A DNA stretch of 64,000 nt from Xanthostigma xanthostigma (taxonomy: Eukaryota; Arthropoda; Insecta; Raphidioptera; Raphidiidae). This document shows positions 10,843-20,639 of the stretch, piece by piece (position 1 is the first letter of the stretch; each line of letters opens with the position of its first letter). The notes under the pieces are model-generated. The model searched no databases and was not told the origin of the DNA. It saw only the letters and a program-made list of their open reading frames with translations. The DNA lies in the NCBI GenBank assembly GCA_963575645.1, contig OY754466.1, positions 16,408,001 through 16,472,000 on the forward strand. The letters are read 5' to 3'. Both the position numbers and the translations under genes were made by a program.

Positions 10843-11205
10843 GACAGATCTACAAAACAAAAGAACAGCTGATTTTTTTTCAAAATATTTCCGAAACTAT
10901 AAAGTTCAGAAAAAATTTTTTTAACAAAACTTTCTTTAAAAAAATGAATAGAATAATAAGCCATTATGAAACGTATGCCATTATTATATAAAAAATAAAA
11001 AAAAAAACACCGTTACAACATATATCTCTTCTGTGCATGCGCTGATTTTCACCAAAAACAATAGGGCTCTTCATATTTGCACATAAAATATCCTTCCAAA
11101 ATTTAGTTTCAGTCCGCTCATCCGTTTGACCTGTACTGTGTACACAGACAAACAGAGGCACAGAGTTTTTCCAAAACTATGTTTTTGGATTCCTTGGACT
11201 TCAAA
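10843..11205 (+). repeat. Dispersed repeat, family D, copy 1
   Basis: Shares with 60783-61078, in order: 'ttttcaaaatatttccg', 'aacaatagggctcttcat', 'aaatttagtttcagtccg' and 'ctcatccgtttgacctgta'. Both copies are on the plus strand. This one contains extra sequence in the middle (10940-11010). Class unknown, possibly the tail of a non-LTR element. Confidence 0.75.
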
Positions 11206-11369
11206 ACGAAAAGATACAGTAAAGTTTTGAAAAGTGATTTTTGACCTAAACTAGTACGTACCATTCCCCACTTGTGTGTTAGAATGGTAAAATGAATCAA
11301 TAAGCACAGCTCAATAGATTTCAAATTTCATAAAAGTAATATCTATAGCTTGACGAGAAATCTAACCGA

Positions 11370-11920
11370 AAAAATTGGTTGTCTGTAAAGTCGGTTTACG
11401 GACGATAGTTTTACGTGATAACGTATTCCGCTCGAATATCATATTTAATAATCACGCACAGGGTCAGGCAGAACGTTAATTTATTTATTAAAATTACTCA
11501 CCCCTATAATAATAATTGTTTTTTTTAACTTTCTTTCTTTCGTATTTATTTTAAGTCTCAAAGATTAACTGTCATAATATTTTGAAAACAATTGTTTCAT
11601 TGTTTATATAAAATTCCAAAACCTACTTACAATATTTAAGTATTTTCATACGTCAAAAAATTGATTTTTATAATGATAAAATTTGTAAGAAAACGATTTT
11701 TTCGAGAGATGAGACCTAGCTAAAACGATTTTTTGCCCCCCAAAATCCCTTTTCAGTAAATTTCAACCAAATCGTTAGGGCCGTTTTCGAGAAAAGCACG
11801 CACAGGGTCAGGCGGAACGTTAGGAACGTTACACTTTTTTGTGCATGCAGCCGGTGTTTCATCAATTTATAAGATTGGTGATTCATCAATTTATAAGACG
11901 TTATCACGTCAAAAAATATT
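11370..11920 (+). mobile_element. Dispersed repeat, family C, full-length copy
   Basis: Starts 'ttggttgtctgtaaagtcgg' and ends 'agacgttatcacgtca'. The subterminal 'acgtgataacgt' (near the start) and 'acgttatcacgt' (at the end) are inverted repeats. Its inverted counterpart is 59334-59962; partial copies lie at 9425-9690, 30065-30150 and 30667-30765. No coding frame in common between copies, so it is non-autonomous. Class uncertain. Confidence 0.82.
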
Positions 11921-13118
11921 TCAGTTACGTATTTGGACGATCCTGTCGGGTTCGAAAAAACTTGCATCTGTAGATGATGAGCTTTAAGAACGAGAATGTT
12001 TATTCAACAGTCAGGAACACGGCATTCAGCCACGAGGTTCGAACACGTTACATAACATTCCGATGCCTGCATAGCAGGGGTAATCTAAGTAGGGTTTAGG
12101 AGCGTAGTAGCGATAGAATGTTGTACGTAGTAAACGACAGTTTGTGAAAATTCCTTTTCTTTGCGTTGGTACTCACACCGACACATTCGAGTGAATGTCA
12201 AATATCATCAAATGCAATATTTAAACACAGATTTATATTTCAAACTCGCTTTTACGCTCGCCTTTCTGACAGTTTTGAAATAAACCTTGATCTTAACTCG
12301 AACTTCAATAATTTACAATATTGTAACAAAACTGTACTAACTACTAATTCGTGGTGGGAAATATTTATTTACAATAGTGAAGCCTTTACAGAACAAATAA
12401 ATACACAAAAAAAGAAATACTTCTCAAAACGTAACGTAATAAAACAACAATTCCATCTAATAAAATAACAAGTAATGAAGAATACAAAGTCATTATACAA
12501 CTATATACACGAGATTATTTACAACACAGAAGCACACCAAAATTTATTCACACTTGTCTATTAACTATATACAGTTCTATTTATTTATTACATTACGTCA
12601 ATAATTGATTGTGTTCGGTATTCGCTCGAATAGACAGAATGTCAAATAGTTGCAACTTTATTAATCGGGAATATCGTAATCAGCTTCCGTAAATTGAACT
12701 TTTGTCAAATTTTAATTAAAACCTGATGAAAATAAATCTAATCGTGTTGGAACTGGAAGAATGTCATTATCAAGGTCATGTTCTGCACATTTCCATTCTG
12801 TGGAATTAAGACGTTTTCTGTTATAAACAGTATAGCCAACTGCGAGAGCTATAGTGCGTCTGGCATCGCTCACGAAACAGGAGATAACGTTCAGAAACCT
12901 TTATACAGTTGTTGTGGTATTCCTACTTGGCAAGGCAAACATTTTGACATCGTCAATACTAATGTATAAATCAGTAACAAGATTTATGTCTGCCTAATTT
13001 AGGTAGATATCTTGTGAGTCTCTGTTATGAGCTCGTTTCATTGATGCGTTGTCCATTTTGCGTTACCAAGGTTTCCCTTGTATTGCCCTGTCGTTGGATA
13101 ATAACCCTGAAATTTTTG
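11921..13118. other. Unannotated stretch
   Basis: No recognised repeat. Open frames at 12166-12468 (100 codons) and 12778-12969 are within chance length and show no domain. A pol III B-box-like 'gtgttcgaacctcg' on the minus strand near 12031-12045 has no partner A box that I can identify. Confidence 0.4.
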
Positions 13119-13660
13119 TATGTTATTTATAGTAATATTATAAGCCTATATTTATGATGGCAAACATTTCCTCCGCTTGTACCATCCCGATAGACACAAT
13201 AAAAGGTCCGCTGTATGAGCGGGTAGATATAAGGTAAGTTCCAAGCAGCCAGAAAACGGCAACGAAACCGTCACCCGCATGCGCAGTAGCTAAAACGTTT
13301 TAGCTACTGCGCATGCGGGTGACGGTTTCGTTGCCGTTTGCTGGCTGCTTGGAACAAACTTATTATTATGCAAACATATGAGTGCGAGCGAGAGCATTAG
13401 ATGGCTTTTTCTTGACAGCTTTATGAAATTTAGGTTGTTTATTTGTTTTCATGGGACCTTTCTCTCTTAATCAGACGGACCACTCTAATTTCATGAAGCT
13501 GTCAAAAAAAGCCATCGAATGCTTTCACTCGCACTCATATGTTTGCATCATACCATCGCGCTTATGCAGCGGACCTTTGATTGTCTGCAAGGATGTTACA
13601 ACTGGAGGGAATGTCTGCCATCATAAATATAGGCTTATAATATTACTATAAATAACATAT
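13119..13660. mobile_element. Long-TIR foldback MITE with nested insertion
   Basis: Outer arms 13119-13221 and 13558-13660 are inverted repeats (tatgttatttatagtaat ... attactataaataacata). The arms continue inward as 13364-13432 and 13487-13553 around a ~54-base loop. The left arm alone is interrupted by about 140 bases (13222-13363) that include the perfect palindrome at 13238-13355. Removing that insert restores a continuous ~400-bp hairpin. Confidence 0.88.
13238..13355. repeat. 118-bp loopless palindrome
   Basis: Two 59-bp arms meet with no spacer at ctaaaac|gttttag (13296|13297) and differ at a single base pair. The sequence is GC-rich for this window (gtcacccgcatgcgcagtag). It sits in one arm only of the surrounding foldback element, so it inserted later. 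Probably a minimal palindromic MITE. Confidence 0.93.
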
Positions 13661-14099
13661 AAAAAAGGTTTGTTAAAATATGTGTTGTCTGCCGGCCACT
13701 ACCTCTTAACCTATTTTAACGTCACAGAAATTTTCAAACAGATACCTTTCAAAAGAAAAATCATTTTAAAAAACACAAAAAAGAAAACAACGAAAGTTCA
13801 AATGTTAAATTCCTTAAATAAGTAAAATGAGACCTCGATGAGCTATCGCTTGTCAAAGTTTGTCTGTAAGCTAATAAATTATTCTGTATAGACGAGAAAA
13901 GTATCGTCAAGAAAGTAACGAGACGAGAGTTGTAAAATTTCTCGTTTCGAAATGCGAGAGGAAAACGAGAAGATCAATATCTTGACGAGACAAGACAGTA
14001 TCACCGTGTCAACAGTTAATATATATCCGATAAATGATGTGTTGTCGTTGAGCTGAGTTGAATGAAATAGCAACGTGTGTTACATTATGTAAACAGTCA
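13661..14099. other. Unannotated stretch
   Basis: AT-rich, with repeated 'gacgag' words around 13890-13990. No gene recognised. Confidence 0.35.
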
Positions 14100-14272
14100 C
14101 ACATGGCATCATTTAGCCGGCAGCAAGCAGCCGGCACGCGCATATAAAGCGGTGAGAACATTCCGCGTTGTCGTGCGGCGTCACGATATCACAGAAAACA
14201 ATTACAGACGTGACACTCGCTGTCAGTATCTCTGATCATTAACTTATGGATGTTTGGGAGATACAATTGTAG
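14100..14272 (+). promoter_or_regulatory. Possible pol II promoter and short first exon
   Basis: A GC-richer island carries 'gcatataaagcgg' (TATA-like, 14141-14147) and, further down, 'gctgtcagtatc' with an initiator-like TCAGT (14223). The first ATG (14246) is followed after eight codons by a stop, and a good donor-like GTATGT lies at 14279. A Helitron inserts immediately downstream at 14298. This could be the 5' end of an intron-containing gene or of a decayed element; nothing downstream confirms either. Confidence 0.3.
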
Positions 14273-14297
14273 GCAAAAGTATGTCTTTTGCCGCATA

Positions 14298-15010
14298 TCT
14301 ATACTAATATATAAAGCTGAAGAGTTTGTTTGTTTGTATGTTTGTTTGGTTGAACGCGCTAATCTCAGAAACTACTGGTTCGAATTGAAAAATTTTTTTT
14401 GTTGGATAGCCAATTTATCGAGGAAGGCTATAGGCTATATAATATTACGCTACGACCAATTGGAGCGGAACATCAACGAAAAATGTTGCAAGATGTATCT
14501 CAAAATTAGTCCGTCCGACAAATATTATCAGGTGAAATGCCTTAATATTGCAATATTAGCGCGCCAAGTTTACAAGCCCGGATAGCTCACTCGGTAAAGC
14601 GTAAGACTTTTAATGCCAGGGTCTTAGGGTTCAAGTCCCACGTCGGCGAATATATTTTTATTTTCTACATTGCTTTCTTCTAAGGCTTACATTTCAATTT
14701 TTTTAAATTTTATTACGACTAATTAAAATTAAATAAATCTAATTAATAGCTCATTTGAAAACTGTTACAACTATAGGCACTTATATAAAAATAATTTTCC
14801 TACAGTGTTTTCAATTAAATATTTATTATATTAAAAGAAATTTATTCCTTAAAAAAGTGTAAATACTGTTTTCTAACGACAAAAACTTTTGAACGATAAC
14901 GCCGATCATTATGAAGTCTGGACACAACATTCATCTCGGTAAACTAAGATGAATGTGCGTACTCATGTCCCTTCCTTCCCCATTCGTTCTTTTGCACCCG
15001 GGTCCGCTAG
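14298..15010 (+). mobile_element. Helitron, family A, long form with captured tRNA-like module
   Basis: Starts A|TCTATACTAATATATAAAGC and ends GGTCCGCTAG|T, the textbook Helitron boundary. Internal 'gaaggctataggctatata' and 'cccattcgttcttttgcacc' are shared with copies at 7118, 8578, 35384 and 51330. Relative to the short forms it has about 354 extra bases (14523-14876) flanked by the 7-bp direct repeat CGACAAA (14516-14522 and 14877-14883). The insert includes a tRNA-Lys-like sequence. No Rep/helicase gene, so non-autonomous. Confidence 0.92.
14574..14650 (+). tRNA. tRNA-Lys-like sequence inside Helitron (not a functional tRNA)
   Basis: Reads GCCCGGATAGCTCACTCGG..., then an anticodon loop CTTTTAA (anticodon TTT, Lys) and a T arm GGGTTCAAGTCCC. 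D arm and T loop are intact enough to serve as pol III A and B boxes. The anticodon stem and acceptor stem are mismatched, so charging is unlikely. About 52 bases of non-tRNA sequence lie between the direct repeat and the tRNA start, and an AT-rich tail of ~225 bases follows, so it is SINE-like but not a standard SINE layout. Confidence 0.7.
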
Positions 15011-15064
15011 TACTTATAAAATAAAAAAGGAACGCTGCATATGACGCTACGACGCCAGCAACTA

Positions 15065-15290
15065 GTATGAGAAAGAAAATGTGTGCGTGCAACCTCTCTC
15101 TCTTGCCCCTACAGTAATATACGAAACGTAACTCTCGCTCTTTCTATTCACTAACTTATATCTCCCTGTCAACTTCCGTTCGCCTCGCCCGACCACACTT
15201 TTCGTAACGCTCTCGTCACGCATTCACCAGCTTACTCCCCAAGTCAGGCGTGCGTAAAGAAGTTTTACTTTAAAAGCACTTCGAATGTAC
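15065..15290 (+). repeat. Dispersed repeat, family F, copy 1
   Basis: Carries 'cctctctctcttgcccctac', 'agtaatatacgaaacgtaac', 'actaacttatatctccct', 'caacttccgttcgcc' and 'gcttactccccaagtcagg', in the same order as at 52710-53172. A partial copy is at 41578-41712. Here the pyrimidine-rich block is single, not tandemly expanded. Confidence 0.8.
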
Positions 15291-15424
15291 CCAAAACGTT
15301 TAACCTGATCCAGTTATGCACTAAAATATTGATATATTTATATATTCTTGTTTAATTCCATCTGTAATTGGGGTTTCATACCCTGTGATTGAAATAAATA
15401 AATATTAGTACACAACAAACCTGC

Positions 15425-15785
15425 GTGAGTGAGAACTGGGTAAGCGAGAAAACTCTCTTAGTGAGAGTAATTGTCATGTACCGCCTTTGTAATCCTCTAA
15501 AACCTCTATAAGTGAGAAACAGAAACCTGTATAAGAGAAAGACGATTTTCACTCATGGACTATAACTGAGACTACTACTTGCCTGTACCTCTATAAGCGA
15601 TAGTAAAAACAGAAACGCAAACGAAATTAACGGATTTCTTTAAATAAATATTAATGTAAGATTTTATATTTTCTTTTTTTAGCATCTACACATGTTTATT
15701 ACTACATAATATTTGCTGTATTTTTAAAGACCTCTACAAGTGAGAATGGCCACTCCTGTACCTCTATAAGCTAGAAACTCGGCAG
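15425..15785. repeat. Scattered degenerate motif 'acctctataagtgagaaa'
   Basis: The 17-18 base motif recurs in degenerate form at about 15507, 15530, 15591, 15729 and 15760 (ctctataagtgagaa, ctgtataagagaaag, ctctataagcgatag, ctctacaagtgagaa, ctctataagctagaa), interspersed with unique sequence. It resembles subterminal repeats of a DNA transposon, but no TIRs were found. Confidence 0.55.
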
Positions 15786-16325
15786 CTGCCCCCCTCTGCC
15801 CTTCCCTGGGTACGCCCATGCTAGCACTGGCTTCAGTTGGGCAGGAAAATTCCAACTTTAAAATTTATAAAAAAAAAAAACAATGTATGTACCTATAGTA
15901 CAGTCATTTGGTGAGAAATATAGTGGTTACCTGGAAAGTTTTCCGGGAGTTTTGAAAATTGGTAATTTTATAGATTTTGAGGTGCTCTTTCCGAATTTCT
16001 ACTTTGCCACCTCGTATTTTTGCCGCTCGCGCCGCCATATTGGAAAAATGGCGCCTAATAGCAGTTTTTTGACAATATCTCCTTTCCGACTCATTTTACG
16101 ATAAAAACAGTTATATACAAAATAAAACTAGAGACAATTGCCTACAATTCATGTATCTACCTTTTTTTCATAAAGTCAATAGTTTTGACGTACGAGCGCC
16201 GCAAAATGTACTCCAACGCGCGCTTTGGTCATTACTCATTATTCATGCGACCTGTGGCATTTAATTTCAACTCATTATATTTGTGAGTTATAAAATTAAT
16301 GTAAATCTAAACTATACTGCTTCTG
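15786..16325. other. Unannotated stretch with one short dispersed segment
   Basis: 15775-15825 (ending cctgggtacgcccatg) recurs inverted at 18604-18640 (catgggcgtacccag...), so it is a small repeat fragment. The rest, including a GC-rich patch near 16020 (gccgctcgcgccgccat), has no gene signal. Confidence 0.4.
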
Positions 16326-16541
16326 TAGACATACTTTTTGGTCAAACAAGCCACGGAAGATGCAGATGCGCTAATAATCAATACTGCAATAAGCGTTTCA
16401 TCAGCATTTGAATTCGTAATAGTTGTCGGCGAAGATGTAGATCTTCTTATTCTTTTGACGGCTCTTTCTAGGCGCTCAAACATATATTTTCTCAAACCAG
16501 GGAAAGGAAAAAAAACAAGAATGGAATTAAATAAATAAATA
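16326..16541 (+). pseudogene. Truncated remnant of a PIN/XPG-like protein of an insect mobile element
   Basis: After an in-frame TAG (16326-16328) the frame reads about 70 codons to a TAA. It contains the block VKQATEDADALIINTA, the strand-like VIVVGEDVDLLILLTAL and then NIYFLKPGKGK. I recognise this pattern, acidic residues in EDADALI and GEDVDLL followed by a KPGKGK segment, as the PIN/XPG-I-like core of uncharacterised proteins multicopy in insect genomes. The N-terminal half and everything after GKGK are missing and the frame ends in AAATAAATAAA sequence. Most likely a dead fragment; domain assignment is from memory and needs a profile search. Confidence 0.5.
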
Positions 16542-16727
16542 AAATAAAAATAAAATTTTCTGACAATGGTTTCTGCAGCCTAGCATAAGTTTACATACTT
16601 AATTCGTCTATCAATTGACGGTACAATCTGATATCAGAATGGCTGATTTGAACATGCGCATAAAAAATACGCTACGACAACCGCTGCTTCTGTATGTTTC
16701 TCACTAATTCTGTGACAATCATATTAA

Positions 16728-17312
16728 TCATATTAATATTATAAATGCGAATGTAAGTTTGTTTGTTACGCTTTCACGCAAAAACTACTTAACCGATCAT
16801 CATGAAACATTGCACATACACTCTTGAAGGTATTAGAAGTAAAATAGGATACTTTTTATTAAAAAAAAATAAAAATTTTTTACGAAAAATAAGAAAGGGT
16901 TGAAAACATTTTTTGGGCCCAAAAATACCGAAAAATTTCTCCGAATCGTTTCAAAATTGAAATTTAACCCTTTAGTAATGATTAAAATGTGCTATTAAAA
17001 TTTCATTAAAATCGGCCCGACAGGACCGGACTTACAAATTTTATGAAAACGAAATATTATAAATGCGAATGTAAGTTTGTTTGTTACGCTTTCACGCAAA
17101 AACTACTTAACCGATCATCATGAAACTTTGCACATACACTCTTGAAGGTATTAGAAGTAACATAGGATACTTTTTATTAAAAAAAAATAAAATTTTTTTA
17201 CGAAAAATAAGAAAATTGTTTGTCAAAATATGTGCAATACCTCAACCCCTGATATGCATGTCAAAAGTCGATTTCCATCTCAATCGCGGGCGTAGCCGCG
17301 GGTAGCGGCTAG
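16728..17312 (+). mobile_element. Helitron, family D, with duplicated 5' part
   Basis: Starts A|TCATATTAATATTATAAATG and ends with the hairpin 'cgcgggcgtagccgcg' followed by GGTAGCGGCTAG|T, the typical lepidopteran Helitron 3' end. The 5' half occurs twice: 'ataaatgcgaatgtaagttt' at 16741 and 17059, offset 318. A 5' fragment is thus followed by a second, complete copy, or one copy inserted in another. No helicase gene. Confidence 0.85.
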
Positions 17313-17462
17313 TATTATATAAAATAGTACTGCAGAGAGATACACACAGAATACCGCAGCGTTTAAACACAAGCATCTTCTTCCGTTTACAGACACTAAC
17401 TGCCTCACGCACACACGTATCCACTCGTGTCCGTATACAGCGTCGGAAAAAGGAATAAAGTT

Positions 17463-18146
17463 CGCTGCACACGAGACTGGTTTTGCCGCTGGCTGCTAAG
17501 ATGGAAGTGACGTCACCGCGGGCTCAGTTGCGTGGTTACATGCCGGTTTCAAAATTAGGACCGGGGCTGTTCGAGTGCTTGATTCTCTGCTAGCTTTGAG
17601 TACGAACCAATCAGAGAATAGTATCTTGTCACGTGGGCGACATAGACAAACAAACATAGCGTCATATAGTGCGTGTTCTGTTCAGAGACAATAAACATCC
17701 ACTTTGAAGAGTTCTAATCAGACGTTAATCAAAGATTTGAACGTCCACTTTTGTTAACACTCAACTGTCACTGCGCATGCACCAAAACTATCTACAAATC
17801 TGGCTTCAAAACACGAATCGTGTGAAGCTTACACAAAAACACTTACAAAATCCAAGCGCCACAGTATTCTTGGTAGAGTACGCGCGGCGAAAGATGAAGC
17901 CAGCGCGTCATAGTAACGTGCTATTGGCTGTTTCAGAGATCTAAATGTGCGTCGAGTGTTTTATAGAGACGTGGCATTTCAAATGGGTATGTCGAATTTA
18001 TTCGGGACGGGACTGTCTGCGGGCAAGCAGGCGTTCACTAGCATATTGTTGATGCCGTGCCTGGCTTCATCTCTCACCGCGGCCACTCTACCTAGCAAAA
18101 AAATCAAGCATCTTATCTAGCGAAAAAACCAGCCTCGTGTGCAACG
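17463..18146. mobile_element. 684-bp TIR element, unusually GC-rich
   Basis: Ends 'cgctgcacacgagactggtt' and, in reverse, 'ccgttgcacacgaggctggt' form TIRs of about 38 bp with a few mismatches. The interior is GC- and CpG-richer than the window and contains 'tgacgtcaccgcggg', 'accaatcagagaat' and 'tcacgtgggcg', motifs seen in promoters. No transposase frame. No target duplication was resolved, so the superfamily is unknown. Confidence 0.7.
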
Positions 18147-18261
18147 GCCTTACCACATTGACTTGTTGGGTCAGAGATCCAAAAAACATTTGTGAATTAC
18201 GCTCGGCCAGCGCACACATGCTACTTTTGGATATGTAAATAATTATTATACGGCGGTATGT

Positions 18262-18395
18262 GCCAAATTCGATAAACTTGCAACGGAAGTGTGTAAAAGG
18301 AAGTCAACTCCGCAGAGTCGCACTTGCAACGGAGGTGTGTAAGAGGATATTAACTCAACGCAGTAGCCAGACCCAGTCGCTTGGCTGTCATCATA
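18262..18395 (+). repeat. Dispersed repeat, family G, copy 2
   Basis: Homologous to 1545-1662. Here the segment 'cttgcaacgga(a/g)gtgtgtaa' is present twice (about 18277 and 18326), so this copy has a partial internal duplication. Ends 'gcttggctgtcatcat'. Confidence 0.6.
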
Positions 18396-18892
18396 TTACT
18401 ATTAATTAACTATATATGAATCATTGCCTATCTACTCAATGTGCGGTGAGTGAACGCAACAAAGCGTATCGAAAATATATCTGCGTCTCTTTCTTCGATG
18501 TAATTCACTGATTTCTCCGATGATAGGATTGGTTGATGTACTTGCATTCAATCTGAATAAAGTATCTCTGTTTAAAAAACTTTGTCTTTTTCTATGACGT
18601 TAACATGGGCGTACCCAGCTTTTGGCTCAAGAGGGGGCAAATTAGACATTTCTTAAGCCGGGTCTCCCGTGCTTGTTTAGCCCGCCTGATTACGCCAGTG
18701 CTTACGGCGTAAAAAAAGACAGAAGTATACCTATGTTTGCACCCTAATAGTTCGATTGCGATTTTATTCCTATGCTCAGTATAGAATAAAAGTATATGGC
18801 TGTCATTTACGAACTTTGTATCATAGAGTATAGACTATAAAATATTATTGTACAATAGAGTATAGAATAGAGTGTAGTAGATATGGTTTAGA
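18396..18892. other. Unannotated stretch ending in TATAGAG low-complexity DNA
   Basis: 18604-18660 is the inverted relative of 15775-15825. From 18815 the sequence becomes an imperfect 'agagtata' repeat (tagagtatagaatagag), which continues on the other side of the hAT element at 19419-19475. The hAT therefore inserted into it. Confidence 0.5.
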
Positions 18893-18900
18893 CTTTAGAG

Positions 18901-19418
18901 CAGTGATTCCCAAAGTGGTCTATATCGACCCCCAGAGGTTGACGACAACTTGCAAGAGGTCCATGTCAGCGGGAAAAAAATTGGGGGTCCACGATAGTGA
19001 ATCTCCTAACAAAAAAAGAAACAAACTGGACATCGTTAACCGAAGATATTTAAGATTAAATCCTACTAAATTGATGCCAAACGTTGAAAATTTATTATTA
19101 AAGTATCAGGTTCATTCCTCACACTAAAAGCATTTATTTTTTGCTTAGTTATTTTATGTAACAGAAACTAAATTTTAATTTGATTCGTTTAATTTGAATC
19201 TAATTAATAATTAATGTATAAAACTAAACATTTCACATTACATTTCACTACCGTTATAAATTTAAATCGTTCAAAGTGAGTAGCACTATACCGGTTGTCA
19301 AAAATACATTTGAAATTAATGAATTTGCAAAAAATCAATATCAGATAAGCAGGGGGTCTACCCAAAACCTAAAAACATGGCAAGTGGTCTACGAGACAAA
19401 AAAGTTTGGAGACCTCTG
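18901..19418. mobile_element. Non-autonomous hAT element (518 bp)
   Basis: Termini CAGTGATTCCCAAAGTGG and, in reverse, CAGAGGTCTCCAAACT are imperfect TIRs of the CAG-NGNTCTCCAAA type. The exact 8-bp target duplication ctttagag flanks it (18893-18900 and 19419-19426). The only frame inside (18903-19127, 74 codons) runs from the terminus and shows no BED finger or hATC dimerisation domain, so it is not called. It differs in sequence from the hAT elements at 4697 and 53947. Confidence 0.9.
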
Positions 19419-19810
19419 CTTTAGAGTATATAGGAGAGTATAGAGTATATTATAAGAACAACTATAGAATAGACCTTGTACACACTAGTGGACAGGATAT
19501 ACCTAAGGCTATTATTATATTAACTATTTTCGTGAAAAATTTGTATAAATGAAGCAAATAATAAATTACAAATAAATTCGTAGAAAACAGTAAAATAAAT
19601 AAAAAAAAAATAATTTATCTATACCTACTAAATAAATTATAATAATTAAATAGCCAACTAAATAAATGAATCAATATGTATACTATATAAATTGACTGAA
19701 AAAATAAATGAATAATAAATATTGCAATTAAATCATTCATGTTTACATATCAACCCTTGGGTACTAGCAGGCTCGTCAGTCTTTTTTTTTGTATCACGAT
19801 TGTGCAATTA

Positions 19811-20227
19811 ATAATAATAATAATGCGTCCGTTTCTCGACTTTATATCATAACAGATGCCATTTGCACCATTACTATTTTCCATCTATCACAATTCCCGT
19901 TATTTTCTACATTTTTCAACTTCAACAAATTAATAGCAATGGGCGAATGAAGGAATATTAGGACATTAGGATAAGGTAGGCAAATTTTCATAGGAGTTTG
20001 ACAGGTAATCAGCCTTGGCCTTGAATAAGAAACCATCTCGATATTTGTTTGGAATTATTGAGGGAAACCTTGGAAAACCTCAACAAGATGGCCGGTACAG
20101 AAATAACCGTTTCTCGGCGAGAGACACCTTGAAAAAGTCCCAGCCACATCTGCCCCAGTCGGGATTCGAACACGGTACCTCACGAATGTGAGTCTAGTGC
20201 TCTGTCCACTACGCTACACCGCTCGGT
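19811..20227 (-). mobile_element. Complete tRNA-derived SINE (417 bp)
   Basis: On the minus strand it starts at 20227 with 'taccgagcggtgtagcgtag', an A-box region, followed by the B box 'gtgttcgaatcccg' and a ~330-base body, ending in an (ATT)n tail at 19811. Perfect 15-bp target duplications 'acgattgtgcaatta' flank it (19796-19810 and 20228-20242), proof of retrotransposition. A related copy is at 58748-59175. It would depend on a LINE partner for mobility. Confidence 0.95.
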
Positions 20228-20242
20228 ACGATTGTGCAATTA

Positions 20243-20639
20243 AGAGACGTATATATTTTATTTTTTTTGAAAAGGAAACTTAAAAATAATCCGTTTTTCC
20301 ATATTTATTAAACAAAAGTAGTTTTGTTAAGGAGGATAGAATCATTTTAATATTCGATAATGAAATCGTCGTTTTCCTTTGCGTACTTCTGTACTGGCTT
20401 TGTGTATAGGTACAGGCACATAGGAATAGGCTGCGTGCGTGTGTGAGTGTGCCCATAATATAACGTACGAACATCTGTACGGAACTACGGAATAATACGT
20501 AAAATGTCTCATTACATTTACTGGGTTAGTTGTAGAGTTGTTGTTTAAAGATTCATTTCATTTTAATTATTAGATACTTTATTTGTTATATCTACTTTTC
20601 TATCCACTAAACAATCTTGCAAATCCCCATAGCACTGTC
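20243..20639. other. Unannotated stretch
   Basis: No gene or recognised repeat; a short GT-rich patch (gtgcgtgtgtgagtgtg) lies near 20432. Confidence 0.4.

Noticed and set aside
14574..14650. Functional tRNA-Lys gene
   Set aside because: D arm and T loop are good, but acceptor and anticodon stems do not pair and the sequence sits inside a Helitron in two copies.
16307..16495. 62-codon minus-strand frame
   Set aside because: Shadow of the plus-strand PIN/XPG-like remnant, whose motifs read in the other direction.
18903..19127. 74-codon frame as a hAT transposase fragment
   Set aside because: It begins at the terminal inverted repeat itself and lacks any transposase motif, so it is noncoding terminal sequence.
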